DNA of 36,730 nucleotides from a virus: positions 1 to 36,730 of IMG/VR virus record IMGVR_UViG_3300020186_000004; one strand, given 5' to 3'. Positions within the stretch are counted from its first letter, which is position 1. Each line of letters starts with the position of its first letter. The notes under the pieces are model-generated. The model had not been told where the DNA came from. It made no database searches and was given only the letters and a program-made list of their open reading frames with translations. This document shows, piece by piece, positions 21,738-29,233 of this stretch. Both the position numbers and the translations under genes were made by a program.

Positions 21738-21811
21738 TGGAATACTATATATACCTAGCCTTTTTCCTCGGCGGTTACGCTTTAGGACACTGGGAATACG
21801 ACAAGATGTAA
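21737..21811 (+). CDS. 24-residue single-pass membrane peptide
   Basis: ATG overlaps the upstream stop (TAATG). M-E-Y-Y then a hydrophobic stretch (I-Y-L-A-F-F-L-G-G-Y-A-L-G) and a polar end (H-W-E-Y-D-K-M). Tiny, but its start is coupled and the layout recurs in this operon. Confidence 0.4.
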   Translation: MEYYIYLAFFLGGYALGHWEYDKM

Positions 21812-21833
21812 AACCGCTTTAAAAGGATAAAGA

Positions 21834-22064
21834 ATGATCCCGCAAATTAATGTCCCACATGGCATATCAAACCTAGAACTATGGAGATCACATAGAACCT
21901 TTCATACTCATGGGGGCCTTCCTGTAGAGAGAGTCGTTAGGCCTTTTGAGTACTTGAGCTATGTCAGGTCTTTAAGCGTAAGCGCTAAGCATAGGAACGC
22001 TCTAACTCAGCAGCAAACAGTTATTGTTCTGCATACAATAGCTGCACAAGGGAACTTTAAGTGA
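21834..22064 (+). CDS. Unknown protein with R-P-F-E-Y domain
   Basis: 76 residues, AAAGGATAAAG before the ATG. A His-rich lead (S-H-R-T-F-H-T-H-G-G-L) precedes the segment shared with the 20813 product (V-R-P-F-E-Y-L-S-Y-V-R-S-L-S-V, then L-T-Q-Q-Q). Stop and next start overlap as TGATG. Confidence 0.6.
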   Translation: MIPQINVPHGISNLELWRSHRTFHTHGGLPVERVVRPFEYLSYVRSLSVSAKHRNALTQQQTVIVLHTIAAQGNFK

Positions 22065-22315
22065 TGGAAGAAGATAAGTCACTAGATTCTTTGGAAGAAC
22101 GGTTGATTAATGAGGCTATTTCAGACTGTTTAAAGGTTATGAGTGATTGGGATACAAGATCGAAGTTAACTATAAGCTATAATCTTGTTAATAGAGTTTT
22201 GCGTCTTTTTTGCGTCTTAGGCGTAAAAGAGGATGTTAAAAACATGGTAAATGAAATGCACGAAGGATTGCAGGCCGAGATAGACAAGAGATATCCAAAA
22301 GACTGGCCAAAATGA
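22064..22315 (+). CDS. Small helical protein, unknown
   Basis: 83 residues from the ATG at 22064, coupled to the stop just before it. An earlier GTG at 22061 is possible. Acidic, helical: L-E-E-R-L-I-N-E-A-I-S-D-C-L-K-V, L-V-N-R-V-L-R-L-F-C-V-L-G-V-K. No family recognised. Confidence 0.55.
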   Translation: MEEDKSLDSLEERLINEAISDCLKVMSDWDTRSKLTISYNLVNRVLRLFCVLGVKEDVKNMVNEMHEGLQAEIDKRYPKDWPK

Positions 22316-22431
22316 ACGAACAGGAAGACGAAAAACATTCTTTTCAATGGATTATTTGGGTAGGCTGCCTATTTTTGTCCCTATCCTTATGGATTGGATT
22401 TATCGAGATAATAATCAAGGTGTTTAAATGA
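22312..22431 (+). CDS. 39-residue single-pass membrane protein
   Basis: ATGA overlap with the gene before and after. Acidic N-terminus (M-N-E-Q-E-D-E-K-H), then a long hydrophobic segment from W13 to about I35 (W-V-G-C-L-F-L-S-L-S-L-W-I-G-F-I) ending K-V-F-K. Inner-membrane location is expected, with the positive end in the cytoplasm. Function unknown. Confidence 0.5.
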   Translation: MNEQEDEKHSFQWIIWVGCLFLSLSLWIGFIEIIIKVFK

Positions 22432-22700
22432 AAGAACCGGATTTTGCGTTTGAGAAAATTATTGCAGTTAGTGAAAGAGCGTGTGGAGATAGTAATATAT
22501 TGCTAAAAGCAACTGCGATGTTAATTCAAGGCATGAAAGAAACAAATGCTTTGCATGGACTCAATTGTGAATTTTTTCGTTTAGATTTTCGTTTTCCTTA
22601 TTATGATGAGATTTCTCTATTTCCTTTTGGATCCTTAGTCCTGGATCTAAAATGGGGATCTAAACAAGAATTAAAAGATCAAAGGACACCTGGAAAATGA
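22428..22700 (+). CDS. Small unknown protein
   Basis: 90 residues. Helical first half (A-F-E-K-I-I-A-V-S-E-R-A, L-L-K-A-T-A-M-L-I-Q-G-M-K), beta-like second half rich in Phe (F-F-R-L-D-F-R-F-P-Y-Y-D-E). Overlaps both neighbours by ATGA. Not recognised. Confidence 0.55.
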   Translation: MKEPDFAFEKIIAVSERACGDSNILLKATAMLIQGMKETNALHGLNCEFFRLDFRFPYYDEISLFPFGSLVLDLKWGSKQELKDQRTPGK

Positions 22701-22945
22701 GCATCCCCCTCACAACAAGCTTTCAATGGATAGACCCTAAAGAAGAGCTTCCCTTGCATAAAGAGCTTGTAGAAGCCCTCGTAGACCATGAAATAACCAA
22801 GGTATGGTATTCCGCAAGAGAATGCGGGTGGTTTAATCAAGAATGCCAAAGAATAAAAGTTTCTGCTTGGATGAAATGGCTCTTGCCGCCAGGACAAGAG
22901 CACTTAAGGCGCACTGAATTTTTTAAGAAAAAGCTTAAAACTTAG
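22697..22945 (+). CDS. DUF551-like small protein, last gene of the rightward operon
   Basis: 82 residues. The spacing F-Q-W-I-D-P-K-E-E-L-P (9-19), a V-E-A-L-V-D strand, W-Y-S-A-R-E-C-G-W-F and W-M-K-W-L-L-P-P resembles DUF551 proteins that are frequent as small phage genes. Function of that family is not known. It ends two bases before the convergent tailspike stop, with no terminator between. Confidence 0.55.
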   Translation: MSIPLTTSFQWIDPKEELPLHKELVEALVDHEITKVWYSARECGWFNQECQRIKVSAWMKWLLPPGQEHLRRTEFFKKKLKT

Positions 22946-22947
22946 AA

Positions 22948-24657
22948 TCAAGCGACCATAAATCCGCTGACCCAAGTTGATCCATTGGCACCAACTACAG
23001 TCCCAACTTTTGTGCCGTTACTGAACTGAATAGTAAATGTGCAAGTATCAGCCGCTGTCATAGCAATTGTTGCAGTGCCATTATAACCCATCACGTTAGC
23101 GTTATCTGCGTATTTACCTGGTTGACCATCGAAGATTGTGTAAGTTGTTCCTGTAGCTACAATCTTAATTAAACCTGTTGTCATAGCTGCTGTGATACCA
23201 CTCACAGTAACGTTAACTACGAAACTATAGATACCTGTATAAGGGGCTGTAAAGGTTCCACTTGTGACAAAGTTATTGTTCTGGTCATAAACTTCCGTTA
23301 AAGCCGTTCCTGAGCCTAAAGTAACTATTGTCCCATCTCCAGTGGCATTGGTTAAGTTAGAGCCAAGGTATGCATAAAAAGCGGGTTGGAGTGTATTTCT
23401 TACAATACCTGGACGCGCGATTATACCTGTTTGGGTTGTGGCATTTATTGTACTTGAAGTATTGGTAAATGTTAAATCCGCTGCGCTTAAAGTTCCTGCG
23501 CCTGTAATGGCATTTGTGTTTGAGGAAGATATTTTGCAAGATGTAAGGGTAGCTGTTGTTCCTGCACCTATCGAAATAGCACTTGCAGTTCCCCCTAAAA
23601 ACTGGCATTTATCGCAAACCATGTTGCCTGTACCCGCCAGGGTTAAAGCCGCGGTGTTAAAAGGTTCCATATTGAATTGAGAATAATCAGCTCTTAGCAA
23701 TCCAGTTGATGATGTGCTAATTGCAAAAGTTCCATGAGTATATGTATAAGAAACTGCACCTGCAGAGTTGGTACTAGCAGTTAAGCTTGAACCAGTATTG
23801 TCAACAATACAATATTGAAATTGGATGTTTCCTGATCCAGTTAAAGAATAAAGACCAATACCTATTGTCCCTAAATTCAAGAAACATCCTCTAAAGGTCA
23901 CTAGTGAGCTTCCTGAAGAAGATGAGTGTGTAAGACCAGTATTGTTTGAGCAATTAACGAAGCAGTTAAGCACTCTAACTATGGTTGCGGAGTTTCCTGA
24001 TACCGTCATAAGAGCAGCTGAGTTAGTTTGAAGTCGGATATTCGAAATACTACATGTTCCTGCGAAAGTTGCAGTACAGTTGCCAATGATCGTTACTTGT
24101 GGAGTTTCTCCATCACCCATGAAACCAATGAGATTGACACCGGCTTTGAGTGTAAGGTTTTCGGTATAGGTTCCAGGTCTAATAAAAATGTCTTGTCCTG
24201 AAACTGCCGCCGTTAAAGCTGTTGCAATTGTTGCAAATGTACCTCTTAAACCAACTGTTGCTGAAGGATCTACTACAAGTTGAGTTAACCAACTTCTATT
24301 CTCAATGCTTAATGTAGACCCCGATCCTGTAGTAATCATAACAGGGACAGTTCCAGCTTGCTGACCAAGGATGTTCCAGTTGCCGGATGTAGGGTTTAAA
24401 GCACCTCCAGAGTCTCCGGTAATGGTCTGCCCCACCTGAGCGTTGTTTACGGCAATTGTGATGGTCCCAGGGCCATTTGTGATGGTTGTACCAGCACCTG
24501 CTGTTATAGTGTTCAATCGAACATGTCGACCTGTAGTAGATCCAATCCACAGCTGACCATCAGTAGTCATCTTCCCGCCGCGTTCTGTCCCATCAAAGCT
24601 AAAATTATCGGCGTAACCTACTGTCTCATCACCGCGTATTGAATTGAAGCCACCCAT
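22948..24657 (-). CDS. Tailspike with beta-helix and C1q-like tip
   Basis: 569 residues, ATG overlapping the upstream stop (TAATG). Residues 1-120 are a Gly/Thr-rich fibre shaft (G-A-G-T-T-I-T-N-G-P-G-T-I). Residues about 130-420 look like a right-handed parallel beta-helix: A-T-I-A-T-A-L-T-A-A...I-F-I-R-P-G-T-Y-T-E-N (145-167), then repeated short strands with small residues. The last 140 residues (Q-P-A-F-Y-A-Y..., G-I-Y-S-F, W-V-S-G-F) have the look of a C1q/TNF-type jelly roll. It would bind host surface sugars. No catalytic residues can be assigned. Confidence 0.75.
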   Translation of the reverse strand: MGGFNSIRGDETVGYADNFSFDGTERGGKMTTDGQLWIGSTTGRHVRLNTITAGAGTTITNGPGTITIAVNNAQVGQTITGDSGGALNPTSGNWNILGQQAGTVPVMITTGSGSTLSIENRSWLTQLVVDPSATVGLRGTFATIATALTAAVSGQDIFIRPGTYTENLTLKAGVNLIGFMGDGETPQVTIIGNCTATFAGTCSISNIRLQTNSAALMTVSGNSATIVRVLNCFVNCSNNTGLTHSSSSGSSLVTFRGCFLNLGTIGIGLYSLTGSGNIQFQYCIVDNTGSSLTASTNSAGAVSYTYTHGTFAISTSSTGLLRADYSQFNMEPFNTAALTLAGTGNMVCDKCQFLGGTASAISIGAGTTATLTSCKISSSNTNAITGAGTLSAADLTFTNTSSTINATTQTGIIARPGIVRNTLQPAFYAYLGSNLTNATGDGTIVTLGSGTALTEVYDQNNNFVTSGTFTAPYTGIYSFVVNVTVSGITAAMTTGLIKIVATGTTYTIFDGQPGKYADNANVMGYNGTATIAMTAADTCTFTIQFSNGTKVGTVVGANGSTWVSGFMVA

Positions 24658-25196
24658 TAGTTTACCTGTCTATAGTTTAATTCAGCATTCCAGTTAATAT
24701 TAAGACCTACAACTCCTTGGACTTGTACGATAGCATTGTTTCCACTCACACCTGTAAAGATATCAGAAGTTGCTAAGGCAGCATCTTCAAAAGTATCATG
24801 AGATTCAGATCCTAATTCAATAGCAGTCACTCCATCTGTTCTATATCCGGAACTAAATGTATAAGCTCCAGATGCAAATGTAGAAGCGTTGAAAGATTGG
24901 ATATTACCTGAAATGTAAAACGTTCCTGGCGCCCCCCCTAGAGGAAGAGAGATAATAGTCGTTAAAGTTGCATCAGTAGTTGCCGATGTGCCCGTTGCAT
25001 GATTTGAAAGACTATAGGTGATCGTAGATCCAGCTGCTGAAGCAAATATACCGTTATCGTTATTGGTAGTTGAATCATCAGCTGTAAAGTTAATGACATT
25101 TACTGCTGGAGTTGCGCTTCCATTTGGCGTCTGATAAGTTGTTGCGACTGTAGGCGGTGGTGGGCTTGAAGTTGAAGCTTTATAAATTTGGCTCAA
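24657..25196 (-). CDS. Fibre-associated beta protein
   Basis: 179 residues from a TTG with AGGGGG before it. A short head with P-P-P-P, then Thr/Ser/Asn/Gly-rich beta strands (N-V-I-N-F-T-A-D-D-S-T, G-T-F-Y-I-S-G-N-I-Q-S-F, A-Y-T-F-S-S-G-Y-R). No Cys, few charges, typical of trimeric tail fibre or chaperone-like parts. Between two fibre-type genes in the same direction. Exact role unknown. Confidence 0.6.
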   Translation of the reverse strand: MSQIYKASTSSPPPPTVATTYQTPNGSATPAVNVINFTADDSTTNNDNGIFASAAGSTITYSLSNHATGTSATTDATLTTIISLPLGGAPGTFYISGNIQSFNASTFASGAYTFSSGYRTDGVTAIELGSESHDTFEDAALATSDIFTGVSGNNAIVQVQGVVGLNINWNAELNYRQVN

Positions 25197-25207
25197 AGAA
25201 GCCCCCT

Positions 25208-25531
25208 TTAAGTTGATTTAGCGTAAAGATATGAAATAGAAAAGTTGCCTGATGCTCCAGTTCCTGTAAAAACAGTGCCTATATCAAAAGTGTAGTTTGA
25301 AGCTAATCCATGAGCTGCACGCATATCCAAAGTCAAAGCCTCTCCCGCAGGAAAAGTTCTCCAAGTAGTTGCTCCACCATCAGTTGAAATAGCAGTTGAA
25401 ACAGTACCTTGATTATCAAATATGATGATTGTAGGATTTGCTATTAATGTCCCGATGGTCACAGCGACCCCGGTCATAGTAGCTAAAAGCTCAGGAGCAG
25501 TAACAGCTCTTTGGCTATTGTTAACAGACAT
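25208..25531 (-). CDS. Small beta-rich virion protein
   Basis: 107 residues, AGAGG before the ATG. Beta pattern with T-I-I-I-F-D-N-Q-G-T-V-S-T-A-I-S and P-A-G-E-A-L-T-L-D, ending S-I-S-Y-L-Y-A-K-S-T. Similar in composition to phage head or fibre accessory proteins. In the fibre cluster. Not recognised. Confidence 0.55.
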   Translation of the reverse strand: MSVNNSQRAVTAPELLATMTGVAVTIGTLIANPTIIIFDNQGTVSTAISTDGGATTWRTFPAGEALTLDMRAAHGLASNYTFDIGTVFTGTGASGNFSISYLYAKST

Positions 25532-25542
25532 TTACAACCTCT

Positions 25543-25701
25543 TTAGTATGGAGATTTAGCTTTCTTTTTGGGAATTTTTGCTCCGGCTTCTCTTGCCACA
25601 TTTAAGGCTATAGCCACAGCTTGCTTTTTAGGTTTGGTTTTCATTTCCATTGCAATGTTTTTACCAATAGCTTTCTTGGATTTTGATTTTTCTAAAGGCA
25701 T
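25543..25701 (-). CDS. Small Lys-rich protein, DUF6496-like
   Basis: 52 residues from the ATG at 25701, chosen over 25737 because AAGGAG lies just before it. M-P-L-E-K-S-K-S-K-K, then K-K-Q-A-V-A-I-A-L-N-V-A-R-E-A-G-A-K-I-P-K-K, the pattern of a small basic protein common in phages and bacteria. Very high Lys content suggests contact with DNA. Overlaps the upstream gene by ten bases. Confidence 0.6.
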   Translation of the reverse strand: MPLEKSKSKKAIGKNIAMEMKTKPKKQAVAIALNVAREAGAKIPKKKAKSPY

Positions 25702-25904
25702 ACTTCTTCTCCTTGACAACAGACATGTTTTTTGCATTCTGTTTGTTCTTCTTCCGCAATCCGTTCATTCATTTTATCTAAAGCATATTGACGAACTAGA
25801 CAGGCGTAATCAAAGACTTCACCCCATGTAGAATCTTGCACACAGAATGTCATGAATGTTTTGCCGTTGATTTGTTTTTCAATTACTGCTTGCGTTTTAA
25901 TCAT
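25692..25904 (-). CDS. Small Cys-containing protein, unknown
   Basis: 70 residues. A beta start (A-V-I-E-K-Q-I-N-G-K-T-F-M-T-F), a helix (L-V-R-Q-Y-A-L-D-K-M-N-E-R-I-A-E-E-E) and a Cys-rich end (C-K-K-H-V-C-C-Q-G-E-E-V-C). First gene after the hairpin at 25940-25968. No family recognised. Confidence 0.5.
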   Translation of the reverse strand: MIKTQAVIEKQINGKTFMTFCVQDSTWGEVFDYACLVRQYALDKMNERIAEEEQTECKKHVCCQGEEVCL

Positions 25905-25934
25905 TTTTGAACTCCGGGTTTAAATTTAATTTAT

Positions 25935-25970
25935 CTTAAAAGGTGGTCGACATTACGTCAACCACCTTCT
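25935..25970 (-). terminator. Intrinsic terminator after the long fibre gene
   Basis: AAGGTGGT (25940-25947) pairs with ACCACCTT (25961-25968), with GAC/GTC extending the stem past one mismatch. TTTTAAG follows on the minus strand. It lies eight bases after the stop of the 813-aa fibre gene, and may also act weakly on the plus strand. Confidence 0.65.
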
Positions 25971-25977
25971 TTAAACC

Positions 25978-28419
25978 TTAAGTTTGACGGAAAATTATGT
26001 AGTCAAATGTCGAGACATCGGTTGTTGCAGCAACACCTAGCGCGCTATATGCAGCGATTGTAAATGAAGCACCTGCACTGATTGTTGTGATTGGAAATCC
26101 AAGAGCTGGAGATCCATTCAAAGCAGATCTTGTGACAAGGATTCTATCCGCAGCTGCGATGTTGGTATTCGCAACAGTTACTGTCCCTGCAATAAGTGTA
26201 GCTCTTCCAATAAAGTCAGTAACAGCTCCACCATTTAATGAAATCTTTGTCGCAACGCTAGTCAAATTAACATCACCAGTTAGGTTGATAGCTCCAGAAC
26301 CTGCTTGAATTGTCGTAGTCGACGTTGAATTTGTCGAACCAATTGTTAACGTGTTTGCGCCAGCTCCAGAACCTAAAGTTATAGTCTTACCACCAGTGCT
26401 ATTAGCAATGTTGATTGTCTGGGCACCAATACCACCAAAAATCGTTGCTGTACCTGTATTTGCTCCTGTACCACCAATATTGAATGTACCGCTTGTCGTG
26501 GTAGGTCCAAAGGTGTAAGTTGAGGTAGCCGCACCATCTAACGAGAAGTTGCCTGTACCTACTAAGAGCGAAAGGGAAGCAACGCCAGTAACAGTTCCAA
26601 TGATAACAACGTTAGCAACAGCTCCTGTCGCAATATTTACAGCCTTAGCGCTTGTAGCACCTGTTGCGATATTGACAGTTGTTGCGCCTGTACCAGCACC
26701 AATTGAAACAAGGTTAGTTCCTGAAGAACTTCCAAGAGTAATTGTACCTGTTTGAGCTGTACCACCTAAGGTGTAAGTACCTGTAGTAGTAGAAGCACCT
26801 GTTGTGTAAGTTGTTCCTGTAGATCCATCTAAAGAGTAGTTACCAGAACCGGTTCTAAACGTCAAGCTTGATGCGCCTGTCGCCGAACCAATTGAAACAA
26901 GGTTTGCGCCAGCACCTGCAGCGATCGCAACAGTCTTACCACCAGTTGAGTTGGCTATATTGATTGTTTGAGCGCCTGTTCCGCCAAATACAGTTGCAGT
27001 TCCTGTATTTGCTCCTGTACCGCCGAAGTTAATCGTTCCGGAAGTAGTTGAAGGGGCAAATGTATAGGTTGAAGTTGCAGCGCCGTCTAATGAGAAGTTA
27101 CCAGTACCGACTAGTTGAGAAATACTCGATGCAGCGGTTACAGATCCGATTATAATGACGTTACCGATAGCGCCTGTACCAATATTCACAGCTTTAGCAT
27201 TGGTGATACCAGTAGCAATGTTAACAGTGGTAGCTCCTGTACCAGTGCCTACGTTAACGATATTTGTACCGCTAGAGCTACCTAAGGTCATGGTACCAGT
27301 TTGTGCAGTACCACCGATTGTCATAGTTCCTGTTGTTGTGCTAGCTCCGACTGTATAAGTAGAATTTGTTACACCATCTAAAGCAAAGTTACCAGTACCT
27401 ACGTTAATAGCTACAGCTGTTGCTCCCGTTATGTTACCAATTGTAACCGTATGAGCCACAGCATTTGTTCCAATATTTACAGGACCAGAACCAGCGTCAA
27501 GAACAACCGATGTTGCACCTGATGAGTTACCCAGCGTGATCGTGCGAGCAGCGGCTCCAGTACCTACGTTGATAGCTTGAGCAACGGCGTCGTTACCGAT
27601 ACCAATAACACCAGCAGAGGAATTAAGCTCAAGAACACCAGCAGAATCGATAAGAACGGTATCAGCTGAGTTAAGAACGATATCTCCAGCGCCTGTTGAG
27701 GTTACTCTAAATGATCCTGTACCTGTGTTAACAGCAACGGCTGTTGCGCCTGTAATATTCCCAACAGTGATTGTTCTTGCGCCAGCTCCTGTACCAATAT
27801 TCACGGCACCTGTAGATGCATCAGAGGCTAAGTTTAATGCTGTTGCGCCTGTCGTTACAGTTGCAGAACCACTAAGTGTTGCAAGTCCTGTTGCGCTTAA
27901 AGTTGTAAATGCGCCAGCTGCTGGAGTTGTGCCACCAGTAGCAGGGGGAGCTGCAAATACTGCTGCAAGGTTAGATGGTTGAACTGCAAGAGCTGTAACA
28001 CCTGGAACTGTAGCAGTACCTGCAACGGCTTGGGCATCAGTTGCTAAATTAGTACGACCTGTAACAGAAGTTTGAGCTACAGGGACAGCACCTACAACAA
28101 TGCTTTGAGCTAGGTTGAATACGTCGACAGCTAAAGCTGCGTTGTTTGTGCCCGTTCCTGCGTTTACTTCAGCGGCAGTAGCATAGCGAGTAATACCCGC
28201 TAGAGTTGTAGTGGATTGTTGGTTACCACCTGAATCCCATGTACCTCCGCCTGCATATTGATATAAACCATAAGGAGTTACAGACTGATCAATCCATTCT
28301 TGCCCAGCTAGATAGTTTGTATCGCTCACAGCGGGAGGTCTTTGAGCCATGATTGGTGGTGGCATAACTTCTGTAACGCCGTTCGTGATACCATATACCT
28401 GCAAGAATCTGTTAGCCAT
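25978..28419 (-). CDS. Long repetitive tail fibre
   Basis: 813 residues, AGGGG before the ATG. Residues 1-110 are an anchor-type head (Y-L-A-G-Q-E-W-I-D, Y-A-T-A-A-E-V-N-A-G-T-G-T-N-N). From about 190 to 710 the protein is short Gly/Thr/Ala/Ile strands such as V-N-I-G-T-G-A-G-A-R-T-I-T-V-G, expected to form a beta-stacked shaft. Residues 344-526 and 527-709 are two copies of a 183-residue unit. The last 75 residues (A-G-T-V-T-V-A-N-T-N-I-A-A-A-D-R-I to the F-D-Y-I-I-F end) resemble a C-terminal domain frequent in phage fibres. Virtually no Cys or aromatics in the shaft. Confidence 0.8.
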   Translation of the reverse strand: MANRFLQVYGITNGVTEVMPPPIMAQRPPAVSDTNYLAGQEWIDQSVTPYGLYQYAGGGTWDSGGNQQSTTTLAGITRYATAAEVNAGTGTNNAALAVDVFNLAQSIVVGAVPVAQTSVTGRTNLATDAQAVAGTATVPGVTALAVQPSNLAAVFAAPPATGGTTPAAGAFTTLSATGLATLSGSATVTTGATALNLASDASTGAVNIGTGAGARTITVGNITGATAVAVNTGTGSFRVTSTGAGDIVLNSADTVLIDSAGVLELNSSAGVIGIGNDAVAQAINVGTGAAARTITLGNSSGATSVVLDAGSGPVNIGTNAVAHTVTIGNITGATAVAINVGTGNFALDGVTNSTYTVGASTTTGTMTIGGTAQTGTMTLGSSSGTNIVNVGTGTGATTVNIATGITNAKAVNIGTGAIGNVIIIGSVTAASSISQLVGTGNFSLDGAATSTYTFAPSTTSGTINFGGTGANTGTATVFGGTGAQTINIANSTGGKTVAIAAGAGANLVSIGSATGASSLTFRTGSGNYSLDGSTGTTYTTGASTTTGTYTLGGTAQTGTITLGSSSGTNLVSIGAGTGATTVNIATGATSAKAVNIATGAVANVVIIGTVTGVASLSLLVGTGNFSLDGAATSTYTFGPTTTSGTFNIGGTGANTGTATIFGGIGAQTINIANSTGGKTITLGSGAGANTLTIGSTNSTSTTTIQAGSGAINLTGDVNLTSVATKISLNGGAVTDFIGRATLIAGTVTVANTNIAAADRILVTRSALNGSPALGFPITTISAGASFTIAAYSALGVAATTDVSTFDYIIFRQT
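26293..27390 (-). repeat. Two 549-bp tandem units inside the fibre gene
   Basis: Units at 27390-26842 and 26841-26293 encode 183 residues each with nearly the same sequence, for example N-F-S-L-D-G-A-A-T-S-T-Y-T-F at residues 441 and 624. Smaller repeats of 10 to 40 residues lie within each. Such repeats allow length change by recombination. Confidence 0.8.
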
Positions 28420-28480
28420 AAAAAACCCCTTATTGTTTTCCTAATACATAAATGATAAATTTAAGTATAGCAAGGTAAAT

Positions 28481-28529
28481 ATTATATAAATAACTTATGT
28501 TTTACAAGAATGATCATTTATGATATAAT
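28481..28529. promoter_or_regulatory. Divergent promoter region with a strong rightward promoter
   Basis: Rightward: TTTACA (28501-28506), 17 bases, TATAAT (28524-28529), near consensus. The palindrome ATGATCAT lies in the spacer and may be an operator. Leftward: TATAAT on the minus strand at 28486-28481 with a poor -35; a second leftward pair (TTGCTA, 17 bases, TATGTA) lies nearer the fibre gene. Rightward is confident, leftward is not. Confidence 0.65.
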
Positions 28530-28557
28530 TTGGTTAACGTTGAACAACGGATATGAC

Positions 28558-28779
28558 ATGGAAGAAGAGTTTTTTACGGTAGAAGAGTTGGCTAATATTC
28601 TTAAAGTTCATGCAAATACAATACGAAGATCGATTAAAAAGGGCCGTATAAATGCTTTCAGAGCCGGAAGTGGATCTACTTCGCCTTTCAGAATATCCAA
28701 GAGCGAGCTTAATAGAATAAGAGTCATGGATTTTGAGGTGACCTTAAAGAACATGATTTCATATAAATTGGAAAAATAA
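28558..28779 (+). CDS. Excisionase/MerR-type HTH protein
   Basis: 73 residues. The ATG at 28558 is chosen because the promoter's -10 (28524-28529) lies after the ATG at 28510, which therefore cannot be in the transcript. F-T-V-E-E-L-A-N-I-L-K-V-H-A-N-T-I-R-R-S-I, then K-G-R-I-N-A-F-R and a P-F-R-I-S-K-S-E-L wing is the standard winged-helix of excisionase-type DNA-binding proteins. It may be the excisionase or a local repressor acting on its own promoter. Confidence 0.7.
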   Translation: MEEEFFTVEELANILKVHANTIRRSIKKGRINAFRAGSGSTSPFRISKSELNRIRVMDFEVTLKNMISYKLEK

Positions 28780-28799
28780 ACTAAAAAAAAGGAATGAAA

Positions 28800-29012
28800 A
28801 TGAAAAACGTAATATTTACTGCTTTAATGTGTTTAGCAACCGTTAGTTGCTATGGAGTTCAGGTGATCCATACTTCGCGTTAGGGCGCTACTACTGAAGA
28901 ACGCTACCATACTCATCAATTGAATATGCAAGAAGAGCAACAAGAAATGATGCGTAAAAATTTAAGAAATCAACAACAAATGCTACAATTGATGCAACAA
29001 AGATTAAGATAA
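28800..29012 (+). pseudogene. Small lipoprotein gene interrupted by an in-frame TAG
   Basis: From the ATG at 28800 (AAGGA upstream; another ATG at 28794) the frame gives a signal-like M-K-N-V-I-F-T-A-L-M-C-L-A-T-V-S-C, a lipobox-type end, then stops at TAG (28881-28883) after 27 codons. The same frame continues for 42 codons to TAA at 29010, encoding a Gln/Met/Leu-rich helix (Q-E-E-Q-Q-E-M-M-R-K-N-L-R-N-Q-Q-Q-M). Together they look like one lipoprotein with a coiled-coil tail. It is either broken or read through. Confidence 0.55.
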
Positions 29013-29022
29013 GGGGGTTTTT

Positions 29023-29232
29023 ATGAGCAATGAATTGATAGCCATCATAGGATTTGGTATTACTATTATAGGATTGCAATATAGCTTTATGACCAGATTC
29101 GAAAATCGATTAGATAAGTTCGAAGAAAAGCTTTTGGATATCGATAGAAGGCTTTGCCGTATTGAAGGAGCAATGAGCAACAAAGATTGCTACATGCTAA
29201 AGAGCGATCATTCACAACGAAAAGCTGAGTAA
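29023..29232 (+). CDS. Small membrane-anchored coiled-coil protein
   Basis: 69 residues, AAGGGGG before the ATG. One hydrophobic segment (L-I-A-I-I-G-F-G-I-T-I-I-G-L-Q) at 5-20, then a charged helix with heptads (R-F-E-N-R-L-D-K-F-E-E-K-L-L-D-I-D-R-R-L). The topology resembles small holin-associated proteins of the hemolysin XhlA kind, but size and order are not exact. Ten bases after the interrupted lipoprotein. Confidence 0.6.
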   Translation: MSNELIAIIGFGITIIGLQYSFMTRFENRLDKFEEKLLDIDRRLCRIEGAMSNKDCYMLKSDHSQRKAE

Positions 29233-29233
29233 A

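Noticed and set aside
26293-27390. CRISPR or mobile repeat in the fibre gene
   Set aside because: The repeats are in frame and encode a regular protein shaft; there are no spacers and no ends of a mobile element.
28510-28557. Earlier ATG at 28510 as the start of the HTH gene
   Set aside because: The promoter's -10 box lies downstream of this ATG, so the RNA cannot contain it.
28881-28883. Genome-wide TAG recoding
   Set aside because: Several genes, such as the HNH gene (TAG at 8891) and the last rightward gene (TAG at 22943), end in TAG at tightly packed junctions, so only this one codon is odd.
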